64,000 nucleotides of DNA from Cytophagales bacterium (GCA_004292855.1 RDXN01000042.1:51033-115032), one strand, 5' to 3'. Shown: positions 42,559-52,397, counted from the first letter of the stretch. Program-made: numbers and translations. The notes: a model not told the origin generated them from the letters alone.

Positions 42559-43533
42559 TTACGGTTTCACCAGAATCTTACCCCAGCGACCAGGCCGCTC
42601 GGAGTGAGCGACGGCCTCGGTGATTTGGTCGAGGTTGTACGAAGCCTCCACGGGCAACTGAATCTGCCCCGAAGCCAGCATCGAGATCACGTTCTGCGAC
42701 ACCTCTTTCCGGGCCTCCGGGGTGGCCCGACGCATCCAGTCGGTGAGCCAGAACCCCCGCACGGTCAGTTCACGGAAAATCATCAGACCCGCGTTCAGGC
42801 TGGGGTCTTGCAGGCTCAACAGCCCGTAAATGAGCATGGTGCCGCCTTTACCGAGGCATTTCAGGGCCTCGCTCGCCGTGTGCCCACCTACGGCGTCGAG
42901 TACGCACTCCGCGCCTTTGCCACCAGTTATTTCTTTCACACGAGCGGCCATGTTCTCGTTCTCGGTATTGATAACTTCGGTCAGGCCAAGTGCTTTGAGT
43001 TCGTCGTTCAGGTCATCGCGCCGGACGGTGCCAATGGTCTGAATACCCTTTTGCTTGCACAACTGAATCACCATTTTGCCAAAGGCCGAGCCGCAGGCCG
43101 TGAGCATGAGCCATCCGCCCGGCTGCACACCCGACTCCTGCACCATCGCAAAGGCCGTGAAGGGATTCACAAATAATTGCGCGGCCACATCGTCGGTCAT
43201 GGCGTCGGGGACGGGGATCAGGGCGCGGTGATTGGCGATGGCGTATTCCGACCATGCGCCTATACCCGTGAAGCTCACTCGCATACCCGTTTGCAGTTGT
43301 ACACCCTCGCCCAACGCGTCAATCACACCCACACCCTCGAAACCGGCTGGCGACGACGGGAACTTAGGTCTGATGCCGTACAGGTTTTGTACGAACATCA
43401 CGTCGGAGGGGTTAATGGGGCTGGCAATGACCCGGATACGGACTTCGCCCGGTCCCGGCTCGGGCATGGGGCGGTCAGCGGTTTGTAGGATTTCGGTTGG
43501 CTTACCGGGGGTTTCAAATAGGATGGTTTTCAT
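42559..43533 (-). CDS. Zinc-free MDR-family reductase (quinone oxidoreductase/enoyl reductase type)
   Basis: This 324-residue medium-chain dehydrogenase/reductase opens with ETPGKPTEILQTADRP, the start seen in MECR/quinone oxidoreductases. It has the GroES-like domain (INPSDVMFVQNLYGIRP, PAGFEGVGVIDALGEGV) and an NADPH Rossmann fold (LLTACGSAFGKMVIQLCKQKG-like, with AVGGHTASEALKCLG). Zinc ligands of alcohol dehydrogenases are absent. The substrate may be an enoyl-thioester or quinone. It is the first gene of a three-gene set with the BNR and DUF4230 genes. Confidence 0.82.
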   Translation of the reverse strand: MKTILFETPGKPTEILQTADRPMPEPGPGEVRIRVIASPINPSDVMFVQNLYGIRPKFPSSPAGFEGVGVIDALGEGVQLQTGMRVSFTGIGAWSEYAIANHRALIPVPDAMTDDVAAQLFVNPFTAFAMVQESGVQPGGWLMLTACGSAFGKMVIQLCKQKGIQTIGTVRRDDLNDELKALGLTEVINTENENMAARVKEITGGKGAECVLDAVGGHTASEALKCLGKGGTMLIYGLLSLQDPSLNAGLMIFRELTVRGFWLTDWMRRATPEARKEVSQNVISMLASGQIQLPVEASYNLDQITEAVAHSERPGRWGKILVKP

Positions 43534-43544
43534 TGTTCAATTGA

Positions 43545-43620
43545 CGAATGAGTGATTGAGTGAATGAGCGACTATGGTGAGTACTAGAACTATTCGCTCA
43601 TTCACTCAATCACTCATTCG
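43545..43620. repeat. Perfect 27-bp inverted repeat
   Basis: The arm 43545-43571 is exactly inverted at 43594-43620 with a 22-base loop. The arms are built of GAATGAGTGA-type steps, and a further partial step follows to 43630. It lies between the divergent reductase and aquaporin genes, so it belongs to both upstream regions. Confidence 0.88.
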
Positions 43621-43710
43621 CTCATTCACTTGGTTGAATGCCAAAAATATGGCTTAATTCGCACAAAGTATTATTCAAATAAGTCGAACAGACCCCCTTA
43701 ACTTCTCTGT

Positions 43711-44436
43711 ATGCAAACGTCTCCATTTTTAGGCGAGCTGATTGGCACGATGGTGCTGCTATTATTGGGCGATGGCGTGGTGGCCAACGTCGTTCTGAAA
43801 CAAACCAAGGGTAACTCGGGCGGTTTAATCGTGATCACTGCCGGTTGGGCCTTCGCTGTCATGATCGCCATTTTCGTGTCGAAAGCCTTCGGGAGTATCG
43901 ACGCCCACCTGAACCCTGCCGTTACCGTGGCCTTCGCCGTGGCTAGCAACGATTTCAGTAAGATCGTCCCCTACATTTCGGCCCAGATGATCGGGGCGTT
44001 TCTGGGTGCTGTACTGGTGTGGCTCCACCACCTGCCCCACTGGGCCGCTACCGAATCGCCCGGCGATAAACTGGCCGTTTTTGCCACCGGCCCCGCTATT
44101 CGCAGCCTCGGCCCGAACCTGATTAGTGAGATTATGGGAACGCTGGTGCTCATTTTGGGTTTGGCCGGTATCTCGTCGAAGGGACTTGGACAGATGGCCG
44201 TTGGCATAGGGCCGTATCTGGTCGGAATTCTGGTATGGAGCATTGGCCTGTCGTTGGGTGGCCCCACGGGTTACGCCATCAACCCCGCCCGCGACCTCGG
44301 CCCGCGTATTGCCCACGCCTTGCTGCCGATTCCCGGCAAAGGCTCCTCCGACTGGCCCTATAGCTGGATTCCGGTGGTTGGCCCCCTCATTGGTGCCATC
44401 ATCGGCGGTTTGCTGATCGCGGGGTATAAATTATAG
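43711..44436 (+). CDS. MIP-family channel, aquaglyceroporin (GlpF) type
   Basis: This 241-residue inner-membrane channel has six membrane helices and the two half-helix NPA motifs: HLNPAVTVAF (about 69-78) and INPARDLGPR (about 190-199). The Asp after the second NPAR is the mark of glycerol facilitators rather than water-only channels. It would allow glycerol and similar small neutral solutes to cross. No glycerol kinase is nearby in the window. Confidence 0.9.
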   Translation: MQTSPFLGELIGTMVLLLLGDGVVANVVLKQTKGNSGGLIVITAGWAFAVMIAIFVSKAFGSIDAHLNPAVTVAFAVASNDFSKIVPYISAQMIGAFLGAVLVWLHHLPHWAATESPGDKLAVFATGPAIRSLGPNLISEIMGTLVLILGLAGISSKGLGQMAVGIGPYLVGILVWSIGLSLGGPTGYAINPARDLGPRIAHALLPIPGKGSSDWPYSWIPVVGPLIGAIIGGLLIAGYKL

Positions 44437-44444
44437 CTGCGGTG

Positions 44445-45500
44445 TTACACCCACTTTCCTCCACCTTCGAGCACCAGACCCTCGCCATATAAACCGGCAG
44501 GGGTTTGGTAGCCGGGCTTCCAGTTTCCTTCCAACACCTTGCGGGTAATAATCAGGGCCATGTCGGCGGTGAGGGTGTAGCCTTCGGGGCAGTTCAGGCG
44601 GGCTTCCACTTCCTGCCCGGCCCCATTACGCACACGCCCCCACACGAGCGACCGCGCCCGGTTGCGAACGGCCTCGTCGGGGCCGGTGAGGGTGCTGTTG
44701 ATCCGGTCGCGAAGTAGTGTTTGCACCGGTTTACTGCCCAACAACCAGCCCAAGTAGTTACCCAACCGCGACAGGCGAATCAGGCGGGGCGGCATGGACA
44801 TGTACGTCTCGATGTTGGGAATGCCGGTGGTTTGGTGGGCCGTTGCCAGATCGCCCCACGGGATGGTGGCGCAGGTGAGCGTTTTTCCTGGTTCAAAGTT
44901 GACGGTCAGTGTTTTGTAGGCATTCGGGACGGGGCGAAGTTGCCCGTTTTCGCGAACGAGACCGCCCGCGCCCAGATTCTCAACCGCCGTCAGGGCCGTT
45001 CCGCGCGACACGCTGCCTCCATCGTTGGCAAAGGCCAGTTGCAGATGGGTGGCGTCGGGGAGTTGGTTTTTGAGGTGCAGGGCCATGCAATCCGTCGGGA
45101 CCACGTCGAACCCCACGCCCGACATAATCATGATGCCCTGTGCTTTGGCCCGCTCGTTCAGCGACTTACCCCCTTCAAAAACAGCCACTTCGCCTGTAAT
45201 ATCTAGGTAGTGCGTTTGGGTACGCAGGCAGGCCTGTTGCATAGCCCCGGCGGTCTTAGAAAATGGCCCCGCGCAATGCAGTACCACCCCAACACCTTCC
45301 AGGGCAGCATCGAGCGCGTTGGCATCGCCCAGATCGGCCACACGATATTCCAGGTGGTGCTTCATCGCCAACACCTTTACTTTGGCTTCGTCGCGCCCGG
45401 CCAAAATAGGCGTAAGGCCGAAGCGTTCAGCGCGTTCGATAATCAGGCGGGCGGTGTAGCCGTTAGCCCCGTAGAGCAGGAAGGTTTTGTTTGATGGCAT
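44445..45500 (-). CDS. Saccharopine-dehydrogenase-like NADP-binding protein
   Basis: This 351-residue protein starts at the ATG at 45500 (MPSNKTFLLYGANGYTARLI). The nucleotide-binding GANGYTA lies at residues 11-17, then LAGRDEAKVKVLAMKH and VVLHCAGPFSKTAGAM. This is the Sacchrp_dh_NADP family with trans-acting enoyl reductase-type members. The upstream extension to 45551 would translate the adjacent palindromic repeat and is discarded. The substrate is unknown. It is convergent with the aquaporin gene with only eight bases between. Confidence 0.8.
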   Translation of the reverse strand: MPSNKTFLLYGANGYTARLIIERAERFGLTPILAGRDEAKVKVLAMKHHLEYRVADLGDANALDAALEGVGVVLHCAGPFSKTAGAMQQACLRTQTHYLDITGEVAVFEGGKSLNERAKAQGIMIMSGVGFDVVPTDCMALHLKNQLPDATHLQLAFANDGGSVSRGTALTAVENLGAGGLVRENGQLRPVPNAYKTLTVNFEPGKTLTCATIPWGDLATAHQTTGIPNIETYMSMPPRLIRLSRLGNYLGWLLGSKPVQTLLRDRINSTLTGPDEAVRNRARSLVWGRVRNGAGQEVEARLNCPEGYTLTADMALIITRKVLEGNWKPGYQTPAGLYGEGLVLEGGGKWV

Positions 45501-45510
45501 GTATCCGGCG

Positions 45511-45637
45511 GTAGGGGCAGACCCACGTGTCTGCCCAGTGTATTTGCCCAAAGGTACAGATTAGGACAGGATTACACATCGGGCAGACACGTGGGTGCAA
45601 GACCGGGTATAGGGCAGACACGTAGGTCTGCCCCTAC
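45511..45637. repeat. GGGGCAGACCCACGTG palindromic repeat, compound copy
   Basis: The 26-base arm 45511-45536 is inverted at 45612-45637 with one change. A third partial copy (GGGCAGACACGTGGGT) lies at 45581-45596 inside the spacer. It looks like one element interrupted by, or recombined with, another. Each arm is a hairpin of its own (GGGCAGAC/GTCTGCCC). The right end overlaps the stop of the PhyH gene. The same family is at 46732-46811. Confidence 0.85.
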
Positions 45638-46602
45638 TTTTTTAAAAACTTCTTTACGGCCTGAATCAGGAACGGCGGCATGCGCGAGCCAAGCTTTATT
45701 ACCGAGTTTGGAATGGCGTACCGTTGGGCGTATCCCTCCTGTATGTACCGCAATGACTCGTCAAAATATTTATTCTCGACGGGTTGGCCGGTGGCAATGT
45801 TCGTGATTTTGCGGACGTAAAGTTTGTCCAGTGTGGCGTCGGAGCGGAGGGGGGTATAATACACGCAGTTCTCGAAGAAATAGTGCGTCACCTGCGAGTG
45901 GCGGGTGGAGCCGGGCGTCAGGATTTTCTCGCCCCCGTGCAGCAAATTGGCCGACCAGATAATAGCCTTGCCTTTGGGCATGTTCAGCGTGGCTTTTTTG
46001 AGGCCCTGCGCCTGGATAATCTCTTCGAGCCGGTTTTCGTAAGCGTGGTAGGTTTTTCCGTAGACGTCCTCAACCGTTTTAGCTTCGGAGCCTTTCAAAC
46101 CCATATCGACCAGGTCGTAGAAGGGGAGCTTGTGGCTACCGGGGTAATAATGCAGGGGGCCATTGTCGGGCCGGACATCTTCGAGAGCTACCCACACCCC
46201 ACACATAAACCGTTGCGGAATAGAGTTAAAATGGATCGCGTCGGAGTGAGTACGTTGCTGCGTGCCCACCGGGAAGTTGAGCGTTTGGAACGGAATCGGG
46301 TTGCGGTGGTAGAGTAATTGCAGCATCGCCATAATTTTCGGAGCCGTGGCGATAGCCCGAACCGCCGGAACAGTTTGCCAGGCGTCTTGCTTGCGCAGGT
46401 CTTTGCCATACAGGGGTCCAACCTGCTCCAGCGCATCGTTGAGTACCGACTCGTCGATTTCGGGGTCAAAGATCAGGTAGCCGTCTTCAGCGTATTGCCG
46501 AACCTGGGCCTCAAGATCAGGGCTAAGGTTGGCCTTTTTAAGCTCCTGATTGAAAAAAGGTGATTCTACCCAGGGCAAGTTAATTGTAGCGGACGCGGTC
46601 AT
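45634..46602 (-). CDS. Phytanoyl-CoA dioxygenase (PhyH) family protein
   Basis: This 322-residue Fe(II)/2-oxoglutarate oxygenase starts at the ATG at 46602 (MTASATINLPWVE). The facial triad is visible as HSD in RTHSDAIHF (about residue 120) and the distal His in NLLHGGEKILTPGSTRHS, where the Arg of STRHSQVTHYF would bind 2-oxoglutarate. PhyH-type proteins hydroxylate or halogenate many small molecules, and the substrate is unknown. The stop codon lies within the end of the palindromic repeat at 45511-45637. Confidence 0.85.
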   Translation of the reverse strand: MTASATINLPWVESPFFNQELKKANLSPDLEAQVRQYAEDGYLIFDPEIDESVLNDALEQVGPLYGKDLRKQDAWQTVPAVRAIATAPKIMAMLQLLYHRNPIPFQTLNFPVGTQQRTHSDAIHFNSIPQRFMCGVWVALEDVRPDNGPLHYYPGSHKLPFYDLVDMGLKGSEAKTVEDVYGKTYHAYENRLEEIIQAQGLKKATLNMPKGKAIIWSANLLHGGEKILTPGSTRHSQVTHYFFENCVYYTPLRSDATLDKLYVRKITNIATGQPVENKYFDESLRYIQEGYAQRYAIPNSVIKLGSRMPPFLIQAVKKFLKK

Positions 46603-46731
46603 GTTGAAATGGGTGAAACGGTTAGTCTGTAGGTCAAATCTATTCAACCTATTTCTAACTCGCTAGCTGTGTGTACGCGAAAGGCCTGTATGTTGTGTTG
46701 TTTTGGGTATTTTTTGATTAAACGGTCCGAA

Positions 46732-46811
46732 GTAGGGGCAGACCCACGTGTCTGCCCAATAGATTTGGGTCCGGGACATTCCAACGGGCAGACACGTGGG
46801 TCTGCCCCTAC
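46732..46811. repeat. GGGGCAGACCCACGTG palindromic repeat, simple copy
   Basis: The 26-base arm 46732-46757 is exactly inverted at 46786-46811 with a 28-base spacer. It is the intact form of the element at 45511-45637. Its right arm covers the -33 region of the symporter promoter that follows. Confidence 0.9.
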
Positions 46812-46815
46812 GTTG

Positions 46816-46823
46816 TATATTTG
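46816..46823 (+). promoter_or_regulatory. -7 promoter element of the symporter gene
   Basis: TATATTTG is an exact TAnnTTTG match 27 bases before the symporter ATG. The place of the -33 element falls in the palindromic repeat next door. Confidence 0.6.
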
Positions 46824-46849
46824 CTCATTCCTATTAACCCTACAACTTC

Positions 46850-48634
46850 ATGCTTGCCCAACTGTCGACCATCGACCTGATTGTTTTAGTTCTGATGCTG
46901 CTTATCATGCCCACGGCGGGCATCCTGGTGGCCCTTCGCAAGAAAACCGCCGAACAGTATTTTCTGGCGGGACGCAATATCCGCTGGTGGACGGTGGCCG
47001 GATCGGTGTTCGGGACCAACATCTCGTCGTTTCACCTGATTGGCATGCTCGGTATTGGCTATTCCATTGGGTTTGTTCAGGCGCATTACGAGATCGTGTT
47101 TCCAGCTATTTTGCTCTTATGCTTCGTGTTTCTGGCCAGCTACCGGCGACTCGAAGTGTTCACGCTCTCGCAGTATCTCGAAATCCGCTACAACGAAGCA
47201 TCCCGGCTTATTTACACCATTTTACTGGTTCTTATTATTCTGGTGCAATTAGTGGGGGCGTTTTATGTGGGCAGTATTACCCTGCAATGGCTATTGGGCG
47301 GTGGGTCGTTCGAGATTAGTTACCTGACGGGCCTGTTGCTCATTGGCCTCGTCACGTGCAGTTACACGATTTGGGGGGGGATGGAGAGCATTGTCATTAC
47401 CGACACCATCCAGACCATTATGATGCTGATGGCTGGGTTTGCGGTGGCTTACTTTACGCTCTCTCAACCCGAAATCGGTGGGTTTTTCGGACTGCTCGAC
47501 CTCGACGCGGCTCAACCCCGTGCGGCTCAAAAAATGCACTTGTACTTGCCTAGCAACCACCCTAACCTGCCCTGGACGGGCATTTTTACGGGCCTAATGC
47601 TTCAACATTGCTTCAACTTTTCAACCAATCAGTTCCTGGTGCAGCGGGTGTTGGCTGCCGACTCCGATGAGGACGCCCGCAAAGGCATTATAGCCAGCGG
47701 CTTTCTGAAACTCACCATTCCGTTTTTCAGTATCTCGGCGGGGGTTGCGGCCTACTACCTGTTTGGGGCACGTTTCGGCGCGTCGGCGGTCGATTTCAAT
47801 TCAGACAACACGTTTCTGAAGCTGGTTGAAACGGTGATTCCGCAGGGGGTGGGCCTAACCGGGATGATTTTGGCCGGACTAACGGCAGCAACATTCTCGT
47901 CGGTCGATTCGATGATGAACGCGGCCACCACCCTGCTCACGCTCGACGTCTACAAAAAATACATCACGCCCGACGCTAACGACCGCCAAATTGTGCGCTT
48001 CGGGCGGCTCACCATTGTAGCGATGGTTGTGGCGAGCATCGGCCTTGCCCTACTCACCTACACCCCCGACCGTACGAACAACTTCATGCTCAAGGTGTCG
48101 TCGCAGCTTTCGTACTTCACACCGGGGATTATGGTAGCCTTCTTTTTCGGTATCCTCTGGCGACGCGCGAGTGCTCCGGCTGCCGTGTGGGCCATGCTGC
48201 TCGGACCCGTGTTTGGGTTGGTGTCGGAGCAGATTTACCTCAACTTTTTGGGCACTGAACCGGCTATCGCGGCCCTGTTCGGCCTGAAGCTCAACTTTAT
48301 GCACCGGGTATTCCTGACGTTCGTGCTGAGTTCGGCCACGCTGATTATTCTGAGCCTCACGCGCTACCCGAATACCAACGAAGAAGGTTTCGAGCGGCTC
48401 CGGGTCGACGTCGATGCGGGACAGGTGGCGCGGGCTGTCGGGTTGTTTCTGGCCGTGCAGGCTGTGTTTGTAGGGTTAGTTTTCGTAGGTGGATTTTCAC
48501 CCCGAAGCGTGGCTTTGTGGGCGGGGTTAGCCACGTTCGGATTGTTCTTACGGGGCAGAAACAAAAAAAGCACGCTCGTTTGGGCGGGCGTGCTTACTGG
48601 ACTGAGTGTTAGCGTTTTGTATTTTTTTGCGTGA
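46850..48634 (+). CDS. Sodium:solute symporter (SSS family)
   Basis: This 594-residue inner-membrane transporter has about 14-15 helices. Family features are ALRKKTAEQYFLAGRNIRWW at helix 1-2, GTNISSFHLIGMLGIGY, SYTIWGGMESIVITDTIQT, and the sodium-site region LAGLTAATFSSVDSMMNA. These proteins take up sugars, amino acids or vitamins with sodium. The length and AGRNIRWW start suit the sugar-like (SGLT) branch, but the substrate is not certain. An inverted repeat with a T tract ends the gene. Confidence 0.88.
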   Translation: MLAQLSTIDLIVLVLMLLIMPTAGILVALRKKTAEQYFLAGRNIRWWTVAGSVFGTNISSFHLIGMLGIGYSIGFVQAHYEIVFPAILLLCFVFLASYRRLEVFTLSQYLEIRYNEASRLIYTILLVLIILVQLVGAFYVGSITLQWLLGGGSFEISYLTGLLLIGLVTCSYTIWGGMESIVITDTIQTIMMLMAGFAVAYFTLSQPEIGGFFGLLDLDAAQPRAAQKMHLYLPSNHPNLPWTGIFTGLMLQHCFNFSTNQFLVQRVLAADSDEDARKGIIASGFLKLTIPFFSISAGVAAYYLFGARFGASAVDFNSDNTFLKLVETVIPQGVGLTGMILAGLTAATFSSVDSMMNAATTLLTLDVYKKYITPDANDRQIVRFGRLTIVAMVVASIGLALLTYTPDRTNNFMLKVSSQLSYFTPGIMVAFFFGILWRRASAPAAVWAMLLGPVFGLVSEQIYLNFLGTEPAIAALFGLKLNFMHRVFLTFVLSSATLIILSLTRYPNTNEEGFERLRVDVDAGQVARAVGLFLAVQAVFVGLVFVGGFSPRSVALWAGLATFGLFLRGRNKKSTLVWAGVLTGLSVSVLYFFA

Positions 48635-48642
48635 GTAAATCT

Positions 48643-48712
48643 ACCCCCAACCCCCTAAAGGGGGCTTGCTTCTACGTCGGACAAAGCCCCCTTTAGGGGG
48701 TTGGGGGTTTTT
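48643..48712 (+). terminator. Perfect 25-bp inverted repeat with T tract
   Basis: The arm 48643-48667 is exactly inverted at 48684-48708 with a 16-base loop, ending in TTTTT (48708-48712). Each arm contains a smaller CCCCC-TAAA-GGGGG hairpin. It can act as a terminator for the symporter gene and belongs to a type of repeat seen between many Bacteroidota genes. Confidence 0.8.
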
Positions 48713-48717
48713 GATTC

Positions 48718-49557
48718 CTAATTTACCACTACTTTTCGAGTGAAATAATAATTTACGCCAATTCGCACACGGCCACCCCGGTTGCGTCCGGCAAGGGGGT
48801 TGCTGCGGTCATAATAATTGGTTTCGAGTGATGCTTCCAGACCCAGATTACGCTGGAGCCGCACCATCGTGCCCACTTCAAGCGTAATGCTGTTGAAACG
48901 GGCTTTCTCATCGCGGTCGATATTGCTGGCAAACTCACGCCCGAAGTTGTAGCCCGCGCCAACAAAACCACTAACCCGTGTACGGAAGGGGTAATATCGC
49001 GCAAATACGCCCAACTCCTGCGACCGGAAACTCGTTGACAAACGACGGTCGAAGCTCGTGCGCAAACCCGCCATAAAGCCCGGTTGGAAGAAGTAGCCTA
49101 CGCGCGGATTGATCGCCAGATATGAGCCACTTTCACGACCCAGACCCAGACCAACGGAAGCCCCTACAAACACGCTCCCGCGCTCAAACCACTCTAAACC
49201 GTTCCGGTCGTTACGGACACGAATGGCGTTCACTTCGCCCTTCACGTCTTCTTTTATTTCCTGACCAACCGCCTGCACTTTGTCGCCAGCGCGGTTTACG
49301 TCTTGTTTGATCTCTTGACCAGCCTCACGAGCTTCTTTTTTCAGTTCCTGACCGGCTTCCCGTGCATCCTGTTTTACCTCGTTCGCTTTCTCGCGGATTT
49401 CCTGCTTCGTCTCCTCCTTAATTAAGGGGCGTTCGGTCGATTGAGTCGTTGTTGTCGACCCGGTTGTTGTCGACTCCGGCGGTTGCGTTGTCGTTTGGGC
49501 AAATGTCGCGGCAGTCAACGCCAGCAACAGGCCCACAGTGGTAAGAATCGTTTTCAT
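48718..49557 (-). CDS. Outer-membrane barrel-like protein with N-terminal charged coiled coil
   Basis: This 279-residue protein has a signal peptide (MKTILTTVGLLLALTAATFA) and a Thr-rich linker. A repeated helix follows (about 45-110; steps such as KQDAREAGQELKKEAREAGQE), an 11-residue-period amphipathic segment. The last 155 residues form a beta-barrel-like domain (VGASVGLGLGRESGSYLAI ... GVNYYFTRK). The helical part could reach the peptidoglycan or bind a partner while the barrel sits in the outer membrane. No named family fits beyond an outer-membrane beta-barrel. Function is unknown. Confidence 0.72.
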   Translation of the reverse strand: MKTILTTVGLLLALTAATFAQTTTQPPESTTTGSTTTTQSTERPLIKEETKQEIREKANEVKQDAREAGQELKKEAREAGQEIKQDVNRAGDKVQAVGQEIKEDVKGEVNAIRVRNDRNGLEWFERGSVFVGASVGLGLGRESGSYLAINPRVGYFFQPGFMAGLRTSFDRRLSTSFRSQELGVFARYYPFRTRVSGFVGAGYNFGREFASNIDRDEKARFNSITLEVGTMVRLQRNLGLEASLETNYYDRSNPLAGRNRGGRVRIGVNYYFTRKVVVN

Positions 49558-49634
49558 CGTTGTTGAGTATGTTTAAAACTACTTCAACAACTGATGCCAT
49601 AGAAAAAGGTTGTGAATTGTGAGGGTATGCTACG

Positions 49635-50654
49635 CTACAATTGAGTGACCATTTCGCTAGAACCGATGTATAAAACGGATCGCTGATGCAGCGAAACGGG
49701 CCGAACGTCCAGAATGGGCTGCTGACCATCGGTTGCCATACCCCCAGCTTGCTCGGCAATGAATGCCATCGGGTAGCACTCATATAGCAACCGAAGTTTA
49801 CCCACTGGTGATTTCACCGTGGGCGGATACAAATAAATGCCGCCTTTGATCAAATTCCGGTGAAAATCGGCCACGAGCGAACCAATGTATCGACCCGTCA
49901 GGCGTTGTTTTTTGCATTGGGCCAGATAATCCTGCACATAGGCTGGGTAATCGTCGGCGTTTCCATCATTGCACGAAAAAATAGAACCGTTGGCCGGTTG
50001 CCGGATGTCGTTGTGCGACAAAATATATTCGCCCAGCGAGTTGTCGTAGGTGAAACCCGACACGCCCTGCCCGGTCGTGAACACCAGGATCGTGGAGGAG
50101 CCATAGAGAACATAACCGGCGGCTACCTGCGCCCGGCCACCCTGCATAAAATCGTCCAAGGTGGCCTCGGTACCCACCGGCGACACCCGCCGGTAGATCG
50201 AAAAGATGGTGCCAATGGAAACATTCACGTCGATGTTCGAGGAGCCGTCGAGCGGGTCGATAGCCACCACGTATTTGCCGTTCACGTTGCCGGTTTGAAT
50301 CATGTGCTCGTCTTCCTCCGAAATAATACCGCACACCTCGCCCCCATTTTTGAGTGCCCGGATAAACCGGATATTGGCGATTACGTCGAGCTTCTGCTGC
50401 ATTTCGCCCTGCACATTCCCCGACCCTGCTGCCCCGCCAATGTCGATGAGGCCCGCCCGGTTAATTTCGCGGTTGATAATCTTACTCGCCAGTGCAATGT
50501 CGCGCAGGAGCTGCGAGAGTTCGCCGGTGGCAAAAGGGAACGCGTTTTGCCGACGCATGATGTACCGGTCGAGCGTGGTACCCACGGGTAAGGCCAGGTT
50601 GGGCATTTCTGGCTTTATCGTCAGTACAGGCGATGGTTCTACAAAAGTCATCAT
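49635..50654 (-). CDS. fbp: Class 1 fructose-1,6-bisphosphatase
   Basis: This 339-residue enzyme removes the 1-phosphate of fructose 1,6-bisphosphate, a committed step of gluconeogenesis. The metal-binding signature [20 protein letters not shown] lies around residues 121-140, followed by [19 protein letters not shown] and [10 protein letters not shown] near the C-terminus. Its ATG overlaps the pckA stop by four bases, so the two are translationally coupled. The pair forms a small gluconeogenic operon read from the promoter at 52298-52305. Confidence 0.95.
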   Translation of the reverse strand: MMTFVEPSPVLTIKPEMPNLALPVGTTLDRYIMRRQNAFPFATGELSQLLRDIALASKIINREINRAGLIDIGGAAGSGNVQGEMQQKLDVIANIRFIRALKNGGEVCGIISEEDEHMIQTGNVNGKYVVAIDPLDGSSNIDVNVSIGTIFSIYRRVSPVGTEATLDDFMQGGRAQVAAGYVLYGSSTILVFTTGQGVSGFTYDNSLGEYILSHNDIRQPANGSIFSCNDGNADDYPAYVQDYLAQCKKQRLTGRYIGSLVADFHRNLIKGGIYLYPPTVKSPVGKLRLLYECYPMAFIAEQAGGMATDGQQPILDVRPVSLHQRSVLYIGSSEMVTQL

Positions 50655-52264
50655 ACCGTTAGGGTGGTTGCAGTGAGTTTCTCACGTTTGGCCTGGAAGC
50701 GTTCGTTCAGGTCCTGCGCCTTCGCGTCGTAGGCGTCGCCATCGGTCCAGGTTTGGCGCGGGTCGAGCAGGTGGGCGGGTACGTCGGGGCAGGTGGTGGG
50801 CATAGCAAGGCCAAATACAGGATGGTCCGTAAACGCAATCGTGTCGAACGCGCCTTTGAGCGCGGCCCGAATCATGGCGCGGGTGTAGGCAAGTTTCATC
50901 CGTTGGCCCACGCCGTAGGGACCACCCGTCCAGCCCGTGTTAATAAGCCACACATTGGCCCCATGCTCACGAATTTTTTCGCCGAGCATCTGCGCATACT
51001 CGCGGGCGGGCCGAGGCATGAAAGCCGCCCCGAAGCAGGCCGAAAACGTGGTCTGCGGCTCGGTAACACCCATTTCGGTACCCGCAACTTTGGCCGTATA
51101 GCCCAACAAAAAGTAATCCATTGCCTGCTCGGGTGTGAGCCGGGCAATGGGGGGCAACACCCCGAAGGCGTCGCAGGTCAGGAAGAAAATGTTTTGCGGA
51201 TGCCCGCCCGTGGAGGGGTTCACGGCATTGTCGATAAAATTGATTGGGTACGAGGTGCGCGTGTTTTCGGTGATCGACGTGTCGGCGTAATCGACCATGT
51301 GCGTGTTGGGCACGAAGCGCGTGTTCTCGACAATAGCTCCGTAGCGGATGGCGTCGTAAATCTGCGGTTCGCATTCGCGGGTTAGGTCAACCACTTTGGC
51401 GTAACAGCCACCCTCGAAGTTGAAAATGCCCCGCTCGCTCCAGCCGTGTTCATCGTCGCCGATGAGGCCGCGCTCGGGGTCGGCAGAGAGCGTCGTTTTG
51501 CCCGTACCCGACAAGCCGAAAAACAGGGCCACATCGCCCGACGCCCCCACGTTGGCCGAACAGTGCATGGGCAGCACGTTTTGCCGGGGCAACAGGAAGT
51601 TCAAGGCCGAAAACACACCTTTCTTAATCTCTCCAGCATAACCCGTACCACCAATCAGTATGGTGCGTTTCGACATATTCAGAATCGAAAAATTGGTGCC
51701 CCGCGTCCCATCCTCAGCAGGGTCAGCGTTGAAATCGGGCAGGGCCAGAATCGTGAAGTCCGGCTTAAAATCGGCTATCTCGTCCTCGGTAGGGCGCAAA
51801 AACATGTTCGAGCAAAACAGGTTTTGCCAGGCCGAGGTGGTCAGAATACACAGTTTGAGTTGGTAGCGCGGATCAGCCCCGGCGAGGGCGTAGCGTATAT
51901 ACACAGGATGGTAGCCGACGAAGTTGCGCATCTTACGCTGGAGCCGGTCGAAGGCCGTTTCGTCGAACGGAATATTCACCGTCCCCCAATCAACTTCGTT
52001 TTGGGTCGAATCGTCCAGCACAACGTAGCGGTCCTTGGGCGACCGGCCCGTGTACGTGCCCGTTGCACACATGAGTGCGCCCGTGTCGGTCAGGTGGCCC
52101 TCGCCGTTGAGCAGCGCGGCTTCGATTAGTTCGGCAGGCGACAATTGAAAGTAGACTTCCTTAGGATCGGGGACACCTAAAAAAGAAAGAGCTTTTTCAG
52201 TGGGCGTTAGAAAACCCGTTTCAAAATCAAGCGTTGAAGGCTGGCGGACTGCTTCGACTACCAT
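50651..52264 (-). CDS. pckA: Phosphoenolpyruvate carboxykinase (ATP)
   Basis: This 537-residue enzyme makes phosphoenolpyruvate from oxaloacetate and ATP. The start at 52264 ([14 protein letters not shown]) is chosen over one 36 bases earlier because it follows the -7 element at a normal distance. Signatures are the kinase-1a loop [15 protein letters not shown] around residue 250, [24 protein letters not shown], and the C-terminal [17 protein letters not shown]. The gene is divergent from the regulator at 52410 across 145 bases that hold a 14-base palindrome. fbp follows with a four-base overlap. Confidence 0.96.
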   Translation of the reverse strand: MVVEAVRQPSTLDFETGFLTPTEKALSFLGVPDPKEVYFQLSPAELIEAALLNGEGHLTDTGALMCATGTYTGRSPKDRYVVLDDSTQNEVDWGTVNIPFDETAFDRLQRKMRNFVGYHPVYIRYALAGADPRYQLKLCILTTSAWQNLFCSNMFLRPTEDEIADFKPDFTILALPDFNADPAEDGTRGTNFSILNMSKRTILIGGTGYAGEIKKGVFSALNFLLPRQNVLPMHCSANVGASGDVALFFGLSGTGKTTLSADPERGLIGDDEHGWSERGIFNFEGGCYAKVVDLTRECEPQIYDAIRYGAIVENTRFVPNTHMVDYADTSITENTRTSYPINFIDNAVNPSTGGHPQNIFFLTCDAFGVLPPIARLTPEQAMDYFLLGYTAKVAGTEMGVTEPQTTFSACFGAAFMPRPAREYAQMLGEKIREHGANVWLINTGWTGGPYGVGQRMKLAYTRAMIRAALKGAFDTIAFTDHPVFGLAMPTTCPDVPAHLLDPRQTWTDGDAYDAKAQDLNERFQAKREKLTATTLTV

Positions 52265-52297
52265 AATGCACTGTTTTAGTTTGTGATGATTATGCAC

Positions 52298-52305
52298 CAA
52301 AAATA
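52298..52305 (-). promoter_or_regulatory. -7 promoter element of pckA-fbp
   Basis: TATTTTTG on the minus strand is an exact TAnnTTTG match, 33 bases ahead of the pckA ATG. The -33 position falls on the palindrome at 52327-52340. Confidence 0.6.
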
Positions 52306-52326
52306 AAAAGTGTACGCCAATATATC

Positions 52327-52340
52327 AGCGAACGTTCGCT
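52327..52340. promoter_or_regulatory. 14-bp palindrome, candidate operator
   Basis: AGCGAACGTTCGCT is a perfect palindrome in the divergent pckA/regulator region. It covers the expected -33 site of the pckA promoter and lies 58 bases before the regulator's -7 box. It could be the binding site of the XRE-type regulator, which would then block or help pckA. This is inferred from position only. Confidence 0.45.
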
Positions 52341-52397
52341 AAAACTTATTGAATCGCTAAAAACGCTTGATTTTCCATCAAACAGCCTCCAAAGTGT

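Noticed and set aside
45501..45551. Upstream extension of the saccharopine-dehydrogenase-like gene
   Set aside because: The extra residues come from the palindromic repeat; the family N-terminus begins at the ATG at 45500.
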